The notes beneath the pieces are model-generated. The model searched no databases and was not told the DNA's origin. It was given only the letters and a program-made list of their open reading frames with translations. A stretch of DNA of 64,000 nt from Stromatinia cepivora (lineage: Eukaryota; Ascomycota; Leotiomycetes; Helotiales; Sclerotiniaceae). Position 1 is the first letter of the stretch. Each line of letters begins with the position of its first letter. A program made the position numbers and the translations under genes. Below, one piece after another: positions 1 through 11,700 of this stretch. The stretch covers positions 1,426,001 to 1,490,000 of the forward strand of contig RCTD01000005.1 of assembly GCA_014898415.1 (NCBI GenBank), given 5' to 3'.

Positions 1-477
1 GCCCATCCAGTGAGTTTTGACACGATCTTTGAATTCCCTTCCATGGCTGATCATTTCTCCCGCTTGCTACAGGAGATTTGCTGTCCTCAAGGTATGATTT
101 GTCGACCTACAACTCACACCATGTCAGGCATATACTGTTGCAATGGGACGCTATCACACTCTAATTGTCATCTCTTGAGGGCTCACGCAAGGTGCAGACC
201 TAACCACTTTGAATGCCCGGAAGATGTGGGAGGAGGTTGCTGTCCTAATTCGACGACTTGTTACAAGAATCAATGTATTCCGGTATTCAAACAACCATCT
301 TCCGTCCGCCCGTCGAATGGACCAACAGTGACACCATGGCCAGCTGCTCCCGTACCAAGAGAAGGAGAAATAGCACAGGGATCACGGCTTATGATATCAA
401 AGTTTTGGTCTGCCGGCTATCCTTCTTGGGCATTGGGGTTCTTGGTCTTCGTGGGTGCTGCAATGGGGATGCTCTGA
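1..477 (+). CDS. Cysteine-rich, probably GPI-anchored secreted protein (3' part, cut by window start)
   Basis: The 3' part of a gene whose beginning lies before the window. Bases 1-9 look like the end of an exon, followed by an intron from GTGAGT at 10 to AG at 71-72. The last exon runs 73-477 and opens with Glu-Ile-Cys-Cys-Pro. It contains two CCPxxxxC-like clusters (starting near 79 and 238), spaced as in small disulphide-rich extracellular domains. A Pro/Ser-rich spacer follows, then a hydrophobic C-terminal tail (about 18 residues, ending Gly-Met-Leu just before the stop). That order of Cys-rich domain, Pro/Ser linker and hydrophobic end is typical of fungal GPI-anchored wall proteins. 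The function is unknown and the GPI call is an inference; a C-terminal membrane anchor is the alternative. Confidence 0.6.
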   Translation, partial: AHPVSFDTIFEFPSMADHFSRLLQEICCPQGMICRPTTHTMSGIYCCNGTLSHSNCHLLRAHARCRPNHFECPEDVGGGCCPNSTTCYKNQCIPVFKQPSSVRPSNGPTVTPWPAAPVPREGEIAQGSRLMISKFWSAGYPSWALGFLVFVGAAMGML

Positions 478-1419
478 TAGAAGTTTGGATACATTATCCT
501 GCATTGAACTTATTGATGGCGCTGGTCGTATACTATTGTTTTAATCACCAGTAGTTGGCAAATCAAGTTAAAGGATCTTACTTACTATTCCGCGCAAAGG
601 ATGAACGGCAACTAATATATGAATCGTGTGACTATGAGAACTAAGACGTAAGGCATCGATTAATCATCTCTTGTACCTAAACAACACTTAACTGACTCAA
701 ATATGCTTTCCTACAAGTCTACTTCTTAGTTGTTCGAAGAGAACAGACCACAATAGTCTATCCTCGGAGATAATTCATCGAACATCTTCTTGATACACCA
801 AGAAAATGACCACTTCTGGAGCACTAGTAGCCGATGGTTCCAACCTAATCTGCATAGTTTAAATAGTTCGAGGTTTTGCGGGGCTTCCTTGCGTGCATTG
901 ATGCAATGATATATAATAAATACAGAGGCTCTACGGAGTATCAATTATCAATTGGAAAGTTTTAGAATATCGGGATTATCTAGTAGAATTTAATGAAAAT
1001 CCAATTCCCACTCTATACTATATAATGCGCTAGGAAATTGTAGATCTCATTAAAACAGGTAACTACTAGGCCTTATAAAGCTAGAAAGACTCATTTGCCT
1101 GCCGTCAAGTGAATTTGCAAAAGAAATCTACTCGTACAAAAAAAAGCACAAATAATATCTGCGTAAACCCTCCATTGCCTCTCCACAAACCCACAATCGA
1201 TCGAGGAAACTTTACGTACAAAAGGTCGTCAAGTGTTGAGCTAAAACGCTGGATAACGAGCCTCTCGATTGGCAAAAGAAAGAACTTTCAAGTTTCAACT
1301 AATCCCAACTCTTCCCTTTGCCTTTGGGCGTTCTGGTCACCATCACAGTGGTGCACGGCATCGAGACAGAATATTATATCACGATGGTCACGAAAATGAG
1401 GGTCCTGTATGATTAAGTT
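478..1419. other. Gene-free stretch
   Basis: No convincing gene. Open frames here, including a 96-codon plus-strand one at 1109-1399, lack recognisable motifs, splice-site support or composition bias. It probably holds the 3' UTR of the upstream gene and intergenic DNA. Confidence 0.4.
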
Positions 1420-1489
1420 ATGGCGATCACTTCGATGTTGATACTATTAATTTTCGTTCATCTCCTTTCCACGGCTGATTCTGATTTAG
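1420..1489 (+). CDS. Possible orphan first exon encoding a signal peptide
   Basis: An ATG at 1420 opens 23 codons forming a near-ideal secretion signal: a short N-terminus, a hydrophobic core rich in Leu/Ile/Phe, then Ser-Thr-Ala before Asp-Ser-Asp. It ends at a strong donor, GTGAGT, at 1490. No downstream exon can be joined with confidence: acceptors at about 1600-1615 lead quickly to stops. An open block starting near 1901 (after CTAG) extends either about 78 codons in one frame or about 36 in the frame matching the phase of this exon. It could be the start of a small secreted protein, a broken gene, or chance. Confidence is low because only one exon is convincing. Confidence 0.3.
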
Positions 1490-2517
1490 GTGAGTATGAA
1501 AAGGGGCAATTGTATAATTAAATATGCATTCGACTTTCTACTTTATCGTTGACATGATCTTTTCGCCAATCAATTGTTCATAAGTCTTTTCATTTCGTAA
1601 TAGCGTAGCAATTGACGGAAAGACTGACATCCGGTGACTTGGGAATTTGGAATGTTCAAAAACAATAGAATTAGAAGTTATCCACATGAGTCCAGAAGCA
1701 GTGATAAGCTGTTTTCTCAAACGTCATTAAATTAGTGGGTGGTGGGTGGTACATGGCGTCTATTTTACCATGAGGGACGAGAAGTACGGAGTTAGCGAAG
1801 ACATTAGCAACCTCAATGGACTCTTTCTTCAACTTTCAGATGTTTGATTCACACATTTCTGAGACTAACAGCTCACAGATCGAGATGCCACGAGCAACTA
1901 GGATACACTACCAGCGTGCACCTACATCATACAGATGGCCAAAAAAAAATCCAACCATATTTTTGGTTCCTTGGTTTCGAATCTTCAAGGAAACACTCCA
2001 GCTTCTTTTGAACCAGGAGTCCTTGTCGATTTATCAACTTTCTATCCTATTCTGTCCTTGTCATCTCATCTCGTCCCTCGGAAAAGATTTCATCAGGGCC
2101 GTACCGAAATATATCCACTGTTTAAGACTGGTTAGTGGTGCGCTTCGTTGAGCTAGGGTATGACACCACGGAAATTAATCAAGATAATATTTCAGTTTTT
2201 ACCAGTGGCGGCAAGCATTGAAACAAAGAAAAAAGATACCGTTAAACTAGAGGACATATCTTGACTGTTTTGGGAAGTACTCAAATAATGTAACTGGCTT
2301 TTCTTCGATGGAGCCCGGAGACAGTAGCTGCCAGCATGCATGCAATAGTACCTCCGTCCACACGAGGCAATATGCATTGTCTTAAGTCGGGGCCATCTTT
2401 ATTTCTACATTCTTTGGTTCGCTTCCTCCAAGAACATTTCAATCTTGAGGATAGTTATTATTGTATGCTATCATCCAGTACGCAGATCATCTTGTTGAAA
2501 GACAGACGTTCATAGCC
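1490..2517. other. Unresolved stretch between signal-peptide exon and RGS gene
   Basis: Contains an open block at about 1901-2135, which may be an exon of the gene starting at 1420 but matches no family I recognise. The last few hundred bases must include the promoter and 5' UTR of the RGS gene at 2518. Confidence 0.3.
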
Positions 2518-4064
2518 ATGTCTGTACTATTTTACAAAAGACCAGATTATACCAACAAGGCAAATGGTCCTATAAATGCTACGGAATGTCAACGTTATGC
2601 TGAAAGAGCAAAGAGTGAGCAGGCCTTACCTTAATCAGGTTAATTTGACTAACACTTATCAGATTCTGAGCGTGCAATCCCCCCCGGACTATCGTTCGAA
2701 GACGTGGTTCAAAATCGATCGCTTCCGGTAAGTTTGAAATCTCCCCAATGATGCGATTATTTCTGATAGTGCCAGCCATGCTCCTTAAGTGACTTTATGG
2801 ACTATCTCGTTTACATTGAGCACGACGCGGAGAATCTTCAATTCTATCTCTGGTACAAAGACTATGTTCGTCGGTTCGAGGCTCTCTCCGATCGTGAAAA
2901 GCAGCTTTCTCCTGAATGGGTGCTAGAAACAACGGAGCTCCGCACTCTTGCCAAAGACACAGAAGGGAATGAAGGGAGGAAAAGAAAATCAATAGTAGAT
3001 TTGTTAGATAACAATGCTGTAGCCGACTTCGACGCAGACGTTAAGTCTACGGACGGCTTTTCTCGCACCCTTACATCAAGAGCTGATAGTGCTATTGGCA
3101 GCCCAATAGTTCCTCCAGTATCATCAAGTAACACAGGTAGGCGCTCCGGGGAAGTACTAGGCAAAGCAGGTCTCAGATGGCAACCTTGTACGTCCGGAAT
3201 TTCTTCAACAACAATACTAGTGCTAAAACTATCTGCCTAGTCACCATTCAACCTATGCGAGAAGAAGTTAACCGTATAATGCGACATTACCTTGCTTTCA
3301 ATTCAGCTCGAGAGCTTAACCTATCCCACAAAGACCGCGCTTTATGTCTGCACGCCCTTCAACACACAACCCATCCATCAGCCCTCTCACCCGCCGTGAT
3401 CATAACCGAAGCTGCACTTCGAGGCCAATCTCATCCGAACTTTATCAGATGGTCTATATGTAACGGAAACCGACCTCGAATTTTCTTTGTCCGAACTACG
3501 GGTGTCAGTAGTACACTGTTCGGCTTTGTGATCGCTATTCTATTGGTTCTGTCGAGTTCTAGTCGATGGTGGAGAGTTTTGGCTAGCCTGCAATGGTTTC
3601 TAGGCATCGCCACACTAGTAGCATCCTACAAAGGTCTATGCATCATCATGCACAAGTCTCACAGCCGCAATCTGCGACCCTGGGAACAGACTCTTCAGCA
3701 CGACGCCGATGGAGAAAACGAACGACACTCTTTCGAAAACTCATCACAACGGCGCATTCACATGGCAATTCGTACTGGTGACGACCATGATAAGCAAATC
3801 GACGGCACAATGATTTCTCAATCGTCGACCCTGTCGAGTTTTGGCCCGAAGAATGATGTACAAGAATTTGAGGAGAAGTGGGCTAGTATCTACAAGAAGA
3901 AGAATCTGGTGAGGAAGATTTTTGATAAGACTACCTGGACCCAAGATGAAAATTTGAGGTTGTTGCAAGATAAGATTGTAGTCGGAGCGATTGCTTGGAG
4001 CTTTATTGTCACGATGCCGTTGACGGTGGTGTTTGTTGCGTTGCCAAAGGGAAATTACTATTAG
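2518..4064 (+). CDS. rax1: RGS-domain membrane protein, Rax1/RgsB-like
   Basis: Four exons, 2518-2614, 2663-2727, 2776-3187 and 3241-4064, give a 465-aa protein. Introns (48, 48 and 53 nt) have GTGAGC, GTAAGT and GTACGT donors; the first has a CTAAC branch site. The RGS domain (regulator of G-protein signalling, a GTPase accelerator for Galpha) begins around residue 38 with Leu-Ser-Phe-Glu-Asp. It includes the hallmark Glu-Asn-Leu-Gln-Phe-Tyr-Leu-Trp, is interrupted by a low-complexity Ser-rich insert (about residues 100-180), and resumes through the segment with Ala-Leu-Gln-His-Thr-Thr-His-Pro to about residue 270. Two TM helices follow (about 279-297 and 303-325), then a hydrophilic loop and a third TM near the C-terminus (about 435-458). 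A split RGS followed by three TMs is the arrangement of yeast Rax1 and its fungal homologues, linked to polarity, growth and stress signalling. The family call is strong; the exact orthologue is less certain. Confidence 0.85.
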
Positions 4065-5078
4065 GTTTATGGCATGGAGGACATGTCTAGATGGTACTAG
4101 ATGAGAGGATATTTGGATTGGATGACACTTTTTGATACCCTGAAATGAGCTTATGTAATTATTGAAACTTGGGAGGACTTTTCTAGCGCTTCTTCGTTGT
4201 ACATATATCTAATGATTCATTACCTACATCATTCTGAGAATGACACGACCAAACTTCATCAGTGTACAACAGTTGTGGCTGTATATTTTGAGTTAAAGCA
4301 ATTTGGATTGATCGATTTTCGAAGTGCGGAAGATCGCCCCTTGGGTTCACCGGGGATTCTGGCCCCTAGTGAGCTTAGAAGTTGAATTTTTCCGCTCGGG
4401 AGTTTGTGGTCTGTGCTTCTAGTTTTGAGAGTTTATCTAACCTCATAGTTTTCCTGTTTTCCTGTTTTCTCTCATGTCGGTTTTACTAAATGCGATTCTA
4501 TTATCCGCGTTTATGTAAGCGCATCCGAAATCAGTATAGCATCGCAAGATGCGACGTGGGGGCGGCTTGACTGTTACGGAAGGTAGGATCGTGAGGTTAC
4601 TGGCATCAATCGCATGCTCCTTTTCAAGCCTCTTGAATATAGCATCTTCATCTGCAAGCGACCGATTGGGGTCTGGAAATGTTTGGATTTCCCCTCTTTG
4701 CCTTCAGTGTTTAATATAGCTATCCATATACCACTGCTCGGTCGCCGAATAGGGATTCTATATCTCGGTTCAATTCATGCCAAGTGGTCTTATGAAACCA
4801 GCTGAATTAGTCGTCCGCATATCGATCTATCGATATATACTCGAGGCGCCGTGTGCTGTTGTGAAACATTAAAATGCACGAAGCATAAGCGTGGCAGGTG
4901 AGGCTTTGGGATTGTGGCCACACAAGTTCAAGTCTCTACCATCTCATGAGGACAACAACGGTTAACGAGATTTAATGATGAAGGGGACATCGAGAAAACG
5001 CTTTCTTGGCTTGTTTCATGACTTATATACTGGCTTATTAATACCTTTACAAATCCTATTGATTTTTTTTCTTCAGAA
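4065..5078. other. Gene-free stretch
   Basis: No coding signal. It should hold the 3' UTR of the RGS gene and the promoter of the next gene. A T-rich/CAG sequence just before 5079 resembles a splice acceptor and may end a 5' UTR intron. Confidence 0.4.
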
Positions 5079-6033
5079 ATGACTACCCCTGTGCCTGCTC
5101 CTCTTAGTCCATCCAGCTGTGTGTTATTCGACGTGTAGTATGAGCATCTCCTTTCTCCTCGAATTTGGAAGAAAACTCACTTTATCTTAGACAATGCATA
5201 CGTTGCAGCCTTGAAAATTGGAGAGACGCCTGAATTATGCGCATCTGTATCATATTTCAAGGACGCCTACAGTTCTTGCCAGGCATGTATTGAAGCAAAT
5301 AGCGACAATGTCAACCAGGATATAGCGGGATATATAGAACCGCAGTTTGGGCCATTTCTTGGCTATTGCGCGTCGCAAGCTTCAAGTACGACAGTGCCGG
5401 GTTTGGTAGTGAACACTATAACGACGGCCTCGAGTGATCAGTCATTCTCTTCACTGCCTTCCTCGCTGCAACCTTTTACGAGCATCTTTTCTAGCCTTAC
5501 TTCCAGTCCTTCTGGGTCACCATATTCCACCGCCACGGCTATTAATACCGAGCTCATTCAATTATTTAATGGAAGCATATTAACTCTCACTCTTACGAAT
5601 TTAATAACCCTACGGGATCAACCAACTACTAGTAAGATGGTCTTGACCATTCAAAATGCGTAACATTAACTTGCATTATCATTTAGCTTCGTCCTCTTCC
5701 GCAGCGGACTCAAGATCCAAATCATCACCTGCCCATGCGCAGTTTCATAGTATACTCTTTGGATCCATTTTTGGCGGTTTGTCGGTTGTTATCTTTAGTT
5801 GTTGGATCTACTGGAGATTTTGGAGGCACCAGAAGTTGCGAAGGTCGAAAGTTGGGTCCACAGCTGGTGATGAAAATGGTCACCAGAAGGCGCAATTGCA
5901 TTCGGAATGTCTACGACCCAAGGAACCTCAAGAAATTGATGGATCACCAAACGGTCCAGTCGCAGAATTACCAGCTGTAGAGCCTGTGGGTGCAGAGTTG
6001 TTAGGTAATTTCAAGTCTACCGAGCGTAGTTGA
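5079..6033 (+). CDS. Signal-peptide, single-TM glycoprotein-like protein; start codon out of frame
   Basis: The coding frame is clear in three exons: about 5083-5137, 5191-5631 and 5687-6033 (introns of 53 and 55 nt with GTATGA and GTAAGA donors). Exon 1 encodes a Leu-rich signal core and the start of a Cys-x3-Cys-Asn-Asn-Ala-Tyr motif. Exon 2 carries the rest of a conserved Cys domain, including Thr-Pro-Glu-Leu-Cys and Ser-Cys-Gln-Ala-Cys, then a Ser/Thr-rich stalk. Exon 3 has a TM helix (about 5745-5815) and a hydrophilic cytoplasmic tail. This is a common filamentous-ascomycete architecture of unknown role, probably at the cell surface. Oddity: the only nearby ATG (5079-5081) is one base out of register with the signal-peptide frame, and that frame has a TGA overlapping the ATG. 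Possible explanations are a frameshift, a sequencing error, or an unseen upstream exon using the acceptor at 5106-5107. Confidence 0.65.
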
Positions 6034-6138
6034 TTGAGTTCCAGTGGTGATGTAAGGTATATAGTTGGGAGTCTTTTGTAATACATAAATTTGTGACTCG
6101 TCAGTTTGCCTGACTTCATCCAATAGGGATTAGATCAC

Positions 6139-6510
6139 CTAATAGCTTGGGTCTATCGACATGAGAATGCTCGACGATGAAGCTAGTTCATGGTACTCCG
6201 TAGCCTCAAGTTCGTATATCTCTAGCCACGGATCGGATAATTCAAATGGTCCTTCTACACTCGGGAACTCAGGTATACTTTCAATTTTAATACGATGACT
6301 GGGCAAAAGATTGAATGATATCGGTTTAGTAGATTCGAAAAAGAACAATGATCCCATGCGGATAGTTAATAGCACTCCAAATACTATGAAAGGCGCGATG
6401 CAGTACTGTGTTCTGAAACGACGTCCTCGGAGACTGGTGGACCTTGGTACATTATTTTGAGGCTTGGGAATGGATTTATGATATTTAGTTTTGGGGCTGA
6501 AATCGATACA
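6139..6510 (-). CDS. Small single-TM protein or fragment, unknown function
   Basis: On the minus strand a frame is open from about 6510 down to a stop at 6139-6141. It encodes a basic stretch (Arg-Gly-Arg-Arg-Phe-Arg), then a TM segment (about Cys-Ile-Ala-Pro-Phe to Leu-Leu-Thr-Ile), then an acidic tail with several Glu-Phe/Glu-Leu motifs. No ATG begins the frame; an acceptor-like TTTCAG at its upstream edge suggests an earlier exon. The basic N-terminus plus one TM recalls type II membrane proteins such as DUF3328/UstYa-like ones, but their C-terminal His/Cys motifs are not visible, so no family is assigned. It may be truncated. Confidence 0.35.
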   Translation of the reverse strand, partial: CIDFSPKTKYHKSIPKPQNNVPRSTSLRGRRFRTQYCIAPFIVFGVLLTIRMGSLFFFESTKPISFNLLPSHRIKIESIPEFPSVEGPFELSDPWLEIYELEATEYHELASSSSILMSIDPSY

Positions 6511-6672
6511 TGCAAGACCTCAGTCGGGTTTCCCATGAATCCAAGTTTTGTTTCGCTTTTTCGCTTTTTCGCTTTTTTATTTGGTGGATGCACCTCTCTT
6601 AAATGATGCCGTAATGTAGGGTCCTAAATGGCTCTGCTTGTCTTGATCACAGCTTCATCAAATCATCACATC

Positions 6673-6742
6673 ATCGAAGAATCGAAGAATCGAAGAATTG
6701 AAGAGTTGAAGAGTCGAAGAGTCGAAGAGTCGAAGAGTCGAA
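6673..6742. repeat. 9-bp minisatellite (TCGAAGAAT/TCGAAGAGT)
   Basis: About eight tandem copies of a 9-bp unit, TCGAAGAAT changing to TCGAAGAGT along the array. Open frames across it on both strands encode repetitive Glu/Arg/Lys or Ser/Phe peptides and are not credible genes. Confidence 0.9.
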
Positions 6743-8039
6743 CAAAACTCCAAGAACGGGCCAACAACGGGCAGTGCCACCAAATTAGAAAGTTTAGGGG
6801 AAAATCCTTTAAAACAGTGAACTTACCTAAAAACAGATTTTGGCATATGTTGACTGACAGTGTTAACAAATTAATACATGGTAAAGTGGGAGTGAAAGGA
6901 GGCGAATCTTCACAATATCAGTAGGTGATCCGTTTGTTGCATAACTTGCTGGCCCAAACTGTTCAATGCTATATTACAGAAGGGATGTTTTGAAACTTAG
7001 TAGAGGCATCTACTAGGTTTTATCCCTGACTGAGCACCATGAATTTGCCTCCATCTGTAGCTCAAGGACTGCGTCGTTTGCCTGGCCTGACCGTTGGCAA
7101 ACTTCGGCAATTCCTACCGCTACACGAAAGCGAGGTGCACACAACCACAATTTCCGGGACTTCCAAAACAGTACTCAAACAAACCTTTATTAACTCTGTG
7201 TTATCGGAAGATAACCAATATTGCAAGTATAGATTCCCTATTTACAATAGTATTAGTGTTATTGGTTTTAATTATAAAAATTAGATTGAAATGTTTTTAC
7301 GGTTTGATAAAGAAGAAAAAACAAGTAGAAATCATTTTCGATACAATGATTAAGAGCGACATCGCCGGCATTCTTGTACAGAATCGAGAGGGGCCCGATA
7401 TTTTTGCCACGAGAATTAGTAACGCTTCACGATTCCAACTTGGATCGTCAAGCATCTATCTGCCGCTAAGTCAATCACAAATCCCATCGATCATATTATT
7501 ATTAAAATTAAAATCACTGTAGATATAATTTTACTAGAAAGATAAATTATCAAAAGGATTGAATCATTGTCATATATGATTGTAGTATCTATAAAAACCA
7601 TTTCAATTACTACTCAAAAAGTTCCAACGATAAATAAGGCATCTACGACCCTATTACACATAATAACTGATTTAAAGAAAGATTTCATTTTAATCATATA
7701 ATCGAACGATATAGGGACACCTTGCATCCTTTTGGAAACTCACTCCATAATTCCGAATCATCGAGCTCTGATAATATTGTTTATCACACAGTTTTCTCCT
7801 TCAGATTCGCTATCACTATCAGAGATTGTTTTTGTTAGTCTAGTTTTCACATCGACCTTCTTCGAGAGTTTCATGTTATTTTTTGATTGGATATTTTAAG
7901 CGAACTCTTCTAAAAGGTTTAATCAGCTATCTCTTAAATAATGTATATCAAATCCTCATCAAAATATACTTTATATGATAAATTTTCAATTATTGTATTT
8001 ATAAATAATTTGTTATGTAATATGGAATCTGTCACCCGA
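6743..8039. other. Mostly gene-free stretch with one unassigned open frame
   Basis: Contains a plus-strand open frame at 7094-7522 (no in-frame stop for 142 codons) whose later part, about 7330-7500, has protein-like composition. I recognise no domain. From about 7500 to 8030 the sequence is AT-rich and stop-rich. It may be a decayed gene or transposon remnant flanking the VWA pseudogene. Confidence 0.3.
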
Positions 8040-8790
8040 AGAGATGCAGATTTATTTCGGAAACTCAAACCTTAGCCGAGAAAGAAGCCGTTCGACTAGG
8101 CGAGGCATTCCAAGCCATAAACAAATGGTGTTCGTTCGTAGCAGTCTTACCAAGCAACAAAGAAATCCTCAATAAAAAAACATTTCCATCAAACTTACCA
8201 GACGCAAACTCATCATCGATCATCATACCATGACCAAGAAACTTGAAATCCCCAGAAACAAAATTAGATCCAGCTGTCAGAGCCGCCACCTATGCTGTGC
8301 GTCCAAACATGGATGGACGCGCAATCGGGACTAAATCAAGGGGGGTGTGGCTGCTACCCGATCCGTCTGCCAGTCCTAGATTCCAACTAAGTCCGCATAA
8401 CACCGAAGCGAGATTTGCATCTCGTCACCTGTATCAGTCGCTTCTCCAAATCCTAACACGACGAAAATGCTCGCTTTGATCGATCTGCAATCTTTTGACG
8501 GGTCATGGGATGCCAATCGTGAACTCCTGTCATCTATCCTAGAATTCGAGATACCTAAACCCGGGTCGCCACAGGTTATAGATAATGATGTTTGGGTCAC
8601 GATGCTGGTAGTCAGGTTCTTGGAAGACCATATACCGGAAGGAAAAGTGCGTGGTGCCTAGTTGTAGAGAAGGCACGCCGGTATGCGAGAGCGCGTTTGC
8701 GTACTACTGGGATATGGCTTCACTTGAGGAAATGGCTGGGGCGGCTGTTCAGATTACTTGAATGGTCTTGGTACCCGCCGTAGCTTATCT
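8040..8790 (+). pseudogene. Fragment of a von Willebrand A / VIT-family protein (C-terminal part)
   Basis: Three frames together resemble the C-terminal half of large fungal VIT/VWA-domain proteins. The first, about 8050-8230, reads Glu-Lys-Glu-Ala-Val-Arg-Leu-Gly then Trp-Cys-Ser-Phe-Val-Ala-Val, a typical region after the VWA domain, and meets TGA at 8231-8233. The same frame continues to 8479. A second frame (about 8443-8661) has the family's Ala-Leu-Ile-Asp-Leu-Gln-Ser-Phe-Asp-Gly-Ser-Trp motif and ends near Pro-Glu-Gly-Lys. A third (about 8645-8710) continues with Leu-Val-Val-Glu-Lys-Ala-Arg. At least one nonsense codon and two frameshifts, with no N-terminal VIT or VWA domain upstream, indicate a truncated pseudogene. 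Family assignment comes from motif memory. Confidence 0.55.
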
Positions 8791-11700
8791 TCAAAATGTG
8801 TTTTTACCTATTTCTCAACCTAGGATATTTCTCAACCTAGGATAGAATACTACGAATTGCAGCATTAAAATCTCAATGAGATAGATAACATGGATATACG
8901 TTTTACAATCCCTAATTGTATATCCTGCGTGCGTATATGCATATTCTATACTTGTTTACCCCATACAAATACACAATCGAAACTTATGTATATATACAGT
9001 ACTTGCGCACAGCTATTGACCGAATGACCTTTTCACACCAAAACTCAACCATTTCAAAAAATCATAATAATTTCGATTTCAATAAAAATATCATTGAAAT
9101 CAAGAAAATGTATAATTCCGAATTAGATAAATAATAAAAAATTGATAAATTATTTTTATAATTTTTTCGAATAGTATAATTAAGTTTGAAAGTGATTAAA
9201 TGAAATTTTGATCTGATTTTTGCAATAAAATGAACAAAATTCAAAAATTCAAAATTTAAAGTTATAGAATTTTATTAATCAAAAGATGAACTTTATAAAA
9301 ATTAGAATTATAAAATTTTCAAATAATAATCTTTCAATTAATATAAAATTTTTTTTTTTAAAGTTTACAATTGTTTTAATATAAATAAATGAAAAGAGTA
9401 CGTTTTGGTGTAAAAATGGTCTGTGTGCACGGTCACCGTAGAGTCTGTACACAGGAAAATAGACGAAATATTCTATTCACAGTACGAGCTATCCTACGAA
9501 AGACAAAAGAGATTTCGTCCAAACAATTCTCATTCTATAGATAGGCACCCTCCCCTCTCTCCGTCCCATGATCACACCTCCCATCCTTTCTTTTTGAATA
9601 CGCTATGCTTCATCTCTTGCTACATCACATAATTCTCAAGCCGTATATACATCATATATATAACTTTCTCGTATTCAACTCAAGACCAAGATTAGGAGAT
9701 AGAGGAAGAATAGGACATTATACATATACTATACCACCTAGTACAAATTGTTGAATACCGGTATATCACGATTTTTTGATGTCTCGCAAAATCCTATCGA
9801 TATATCGATTTTCCCTATTAAATCGCGCCGTATATTTGTCAAACAGAATTCAATCGCACGATTATCAAAGACACTTCTCAAAAACGGAGAATCAGAGAAA
9901 TTTGCATCTGATAATGAATGATGGAACTTTGAAATATGAGACGAAGCGTCGATAACTCGAGAGAAGTAAGTATATGATCATTAAAGTGTAGCAGTAACAA
10001 CCACCACGGCACGCAAATCTGCGAATGGAAGACAAGATAAAAAATTCATCACATGGTCATAAATATGTAGATCTCTAGCCGCCGTTACACACGGCACGCC
10101 GGGACAGTCAACTATGTTACGCGTTGCGTAAACGTTGAAAAGTAACACCGAGGAAGAGAGAAATCATTAAGAAAGAAGAGAAGAAAAAGTATCTGGGTGT
10201 TTGGGGAGAAGAGAGGCTCTGCTCACGCCGCAGTCACCAACAGCAAAATTCCCAATCCGAGTCATTTAATTTCCCGTCAACCTTGTCCGCCAAATCCTCA
10301 TACATCATCTGGGAATGTGACCAACAACGCTTTGCAGCCTGCGCACCCACACCTCGACTTTCCTTGTAAACTGCAAACTATTGCAGTTGAAGAAGCGGCT
10401 TAAAAGTTGAACAAAGAGGACAAGGATTAGATGCTCAGAGTCAGGAGATTATGGCAGATTAGCAATTCGCCAATGCAGGACTGTGAGCGAGTATGCAAGA
10501 TGCCCCTCATATTGTGGAACTGAAAAGTATGAGCTGAATCTTGTCCTATGGGGTTGAGTTAGAAAGTAGTACATTATAGCACGTGAGATACATGTGACAA
10601 TTGGCAATCAGCTAAGATTGGCCGGAGATTACGTACAATATGCACATGCACACAAAATCACACAGGCAGAACGCATTCTGAGTGGATCAATTATTGCTGC
10701 GAGTAATCTTTTCGTTATCCACCAGCACTTTATTACCCGCCGGCACTAGAGCTGGTTTGGGATTGGCTTGTGCTGAACCGGGATGCATTACATCGTGACG
10801 AAATTGATGTGCATGCATTTTGGTGGCTTGATGTCCAAATTGCTAAATATAGAATGAAAGGCAGAATAAAAAAAAGCATGCAAGCGGAGAAATAAATGAT
10901 CGTGAATGCAGTATCCTTGACAAAATGCGGCTTTTAGTTTAGCCATGGACGACAGCACTATGGAGGGGAGGAAATCAGATTCATTGGATGATCGTCTGTG
11001 CGACGACTGCAGATTGGAGATGATAGCAGGCAGAGTAGTTGAATGTAAGCAGGCAAGGACGCAGGTAGTAACGGTAAAGTGTGATGGAGCTGCCACCATT
11101 CGGAGGAAACATAATCGGCCTGTCATCGGTTGTCGATGACTTGTGAGTTGCGATGCTCAATTGTGATTATTGACTGAAAGAAGTGGAGATAATCTACTTT
11201 TAAAGCCGTTGAAGATCTGGATTTTGTAGTCGTAGTTCGTAAAAGGCCTAATTGGGAGATTGATCTGGAGAATGCTAAGTCTTCGGCATGAGCATGAGCA
11301 TGATTGTACTTGAGCGGGGAATTTCAAGCGGGAATTGATTAAAGTACAAGGCTGATAGTGACATGAAAGATACCTCGAGGTGTGTGTCCATACGGTAAGC
11401 AGAATTTGGACCCTGCCTACCTGTCTGTCACCACGCCGTGGCTAAACCTTGCTTCATTATCTTAGAATGATGATTGATCGGCTCTCTTCTGCAACTAACC
11501 ATTCTTCCATTACACTTGTGCGAACTTTGCGATATCGTACTGCTTTGCTGACTGCATCGAACGCTTGTGATGGCTAATGGTTAATGACAACCTGATGACT
11601 ATGAATTCATCCGATATAGGAAAAGAGGTACGCAAACTCGATATTATCCATGTTAACACTTGCAGAATTATTCGACGCACTTGACTTACCTAGTTCATAT

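Noticed and set aside
3137..3169. A 33-nt intron in the RGS gene (GTAGGC to CAG)
   Set aside because: Too short, and the segment is in frame and a multiple of three; reading through it preserves the RGS protein.
4895..4945. tRNA-like GTTCAAGTCTC near a CCACA
   Set aside because: No matching acceptor or anticodon stems can be drawn around it.
6628..6924. 98-codon ORF across the 9-bp minisatellite
   Set aside because: Composition is driven by the tandem repeat (Arg/Glu/Ser/Lys) and no domain is visible.
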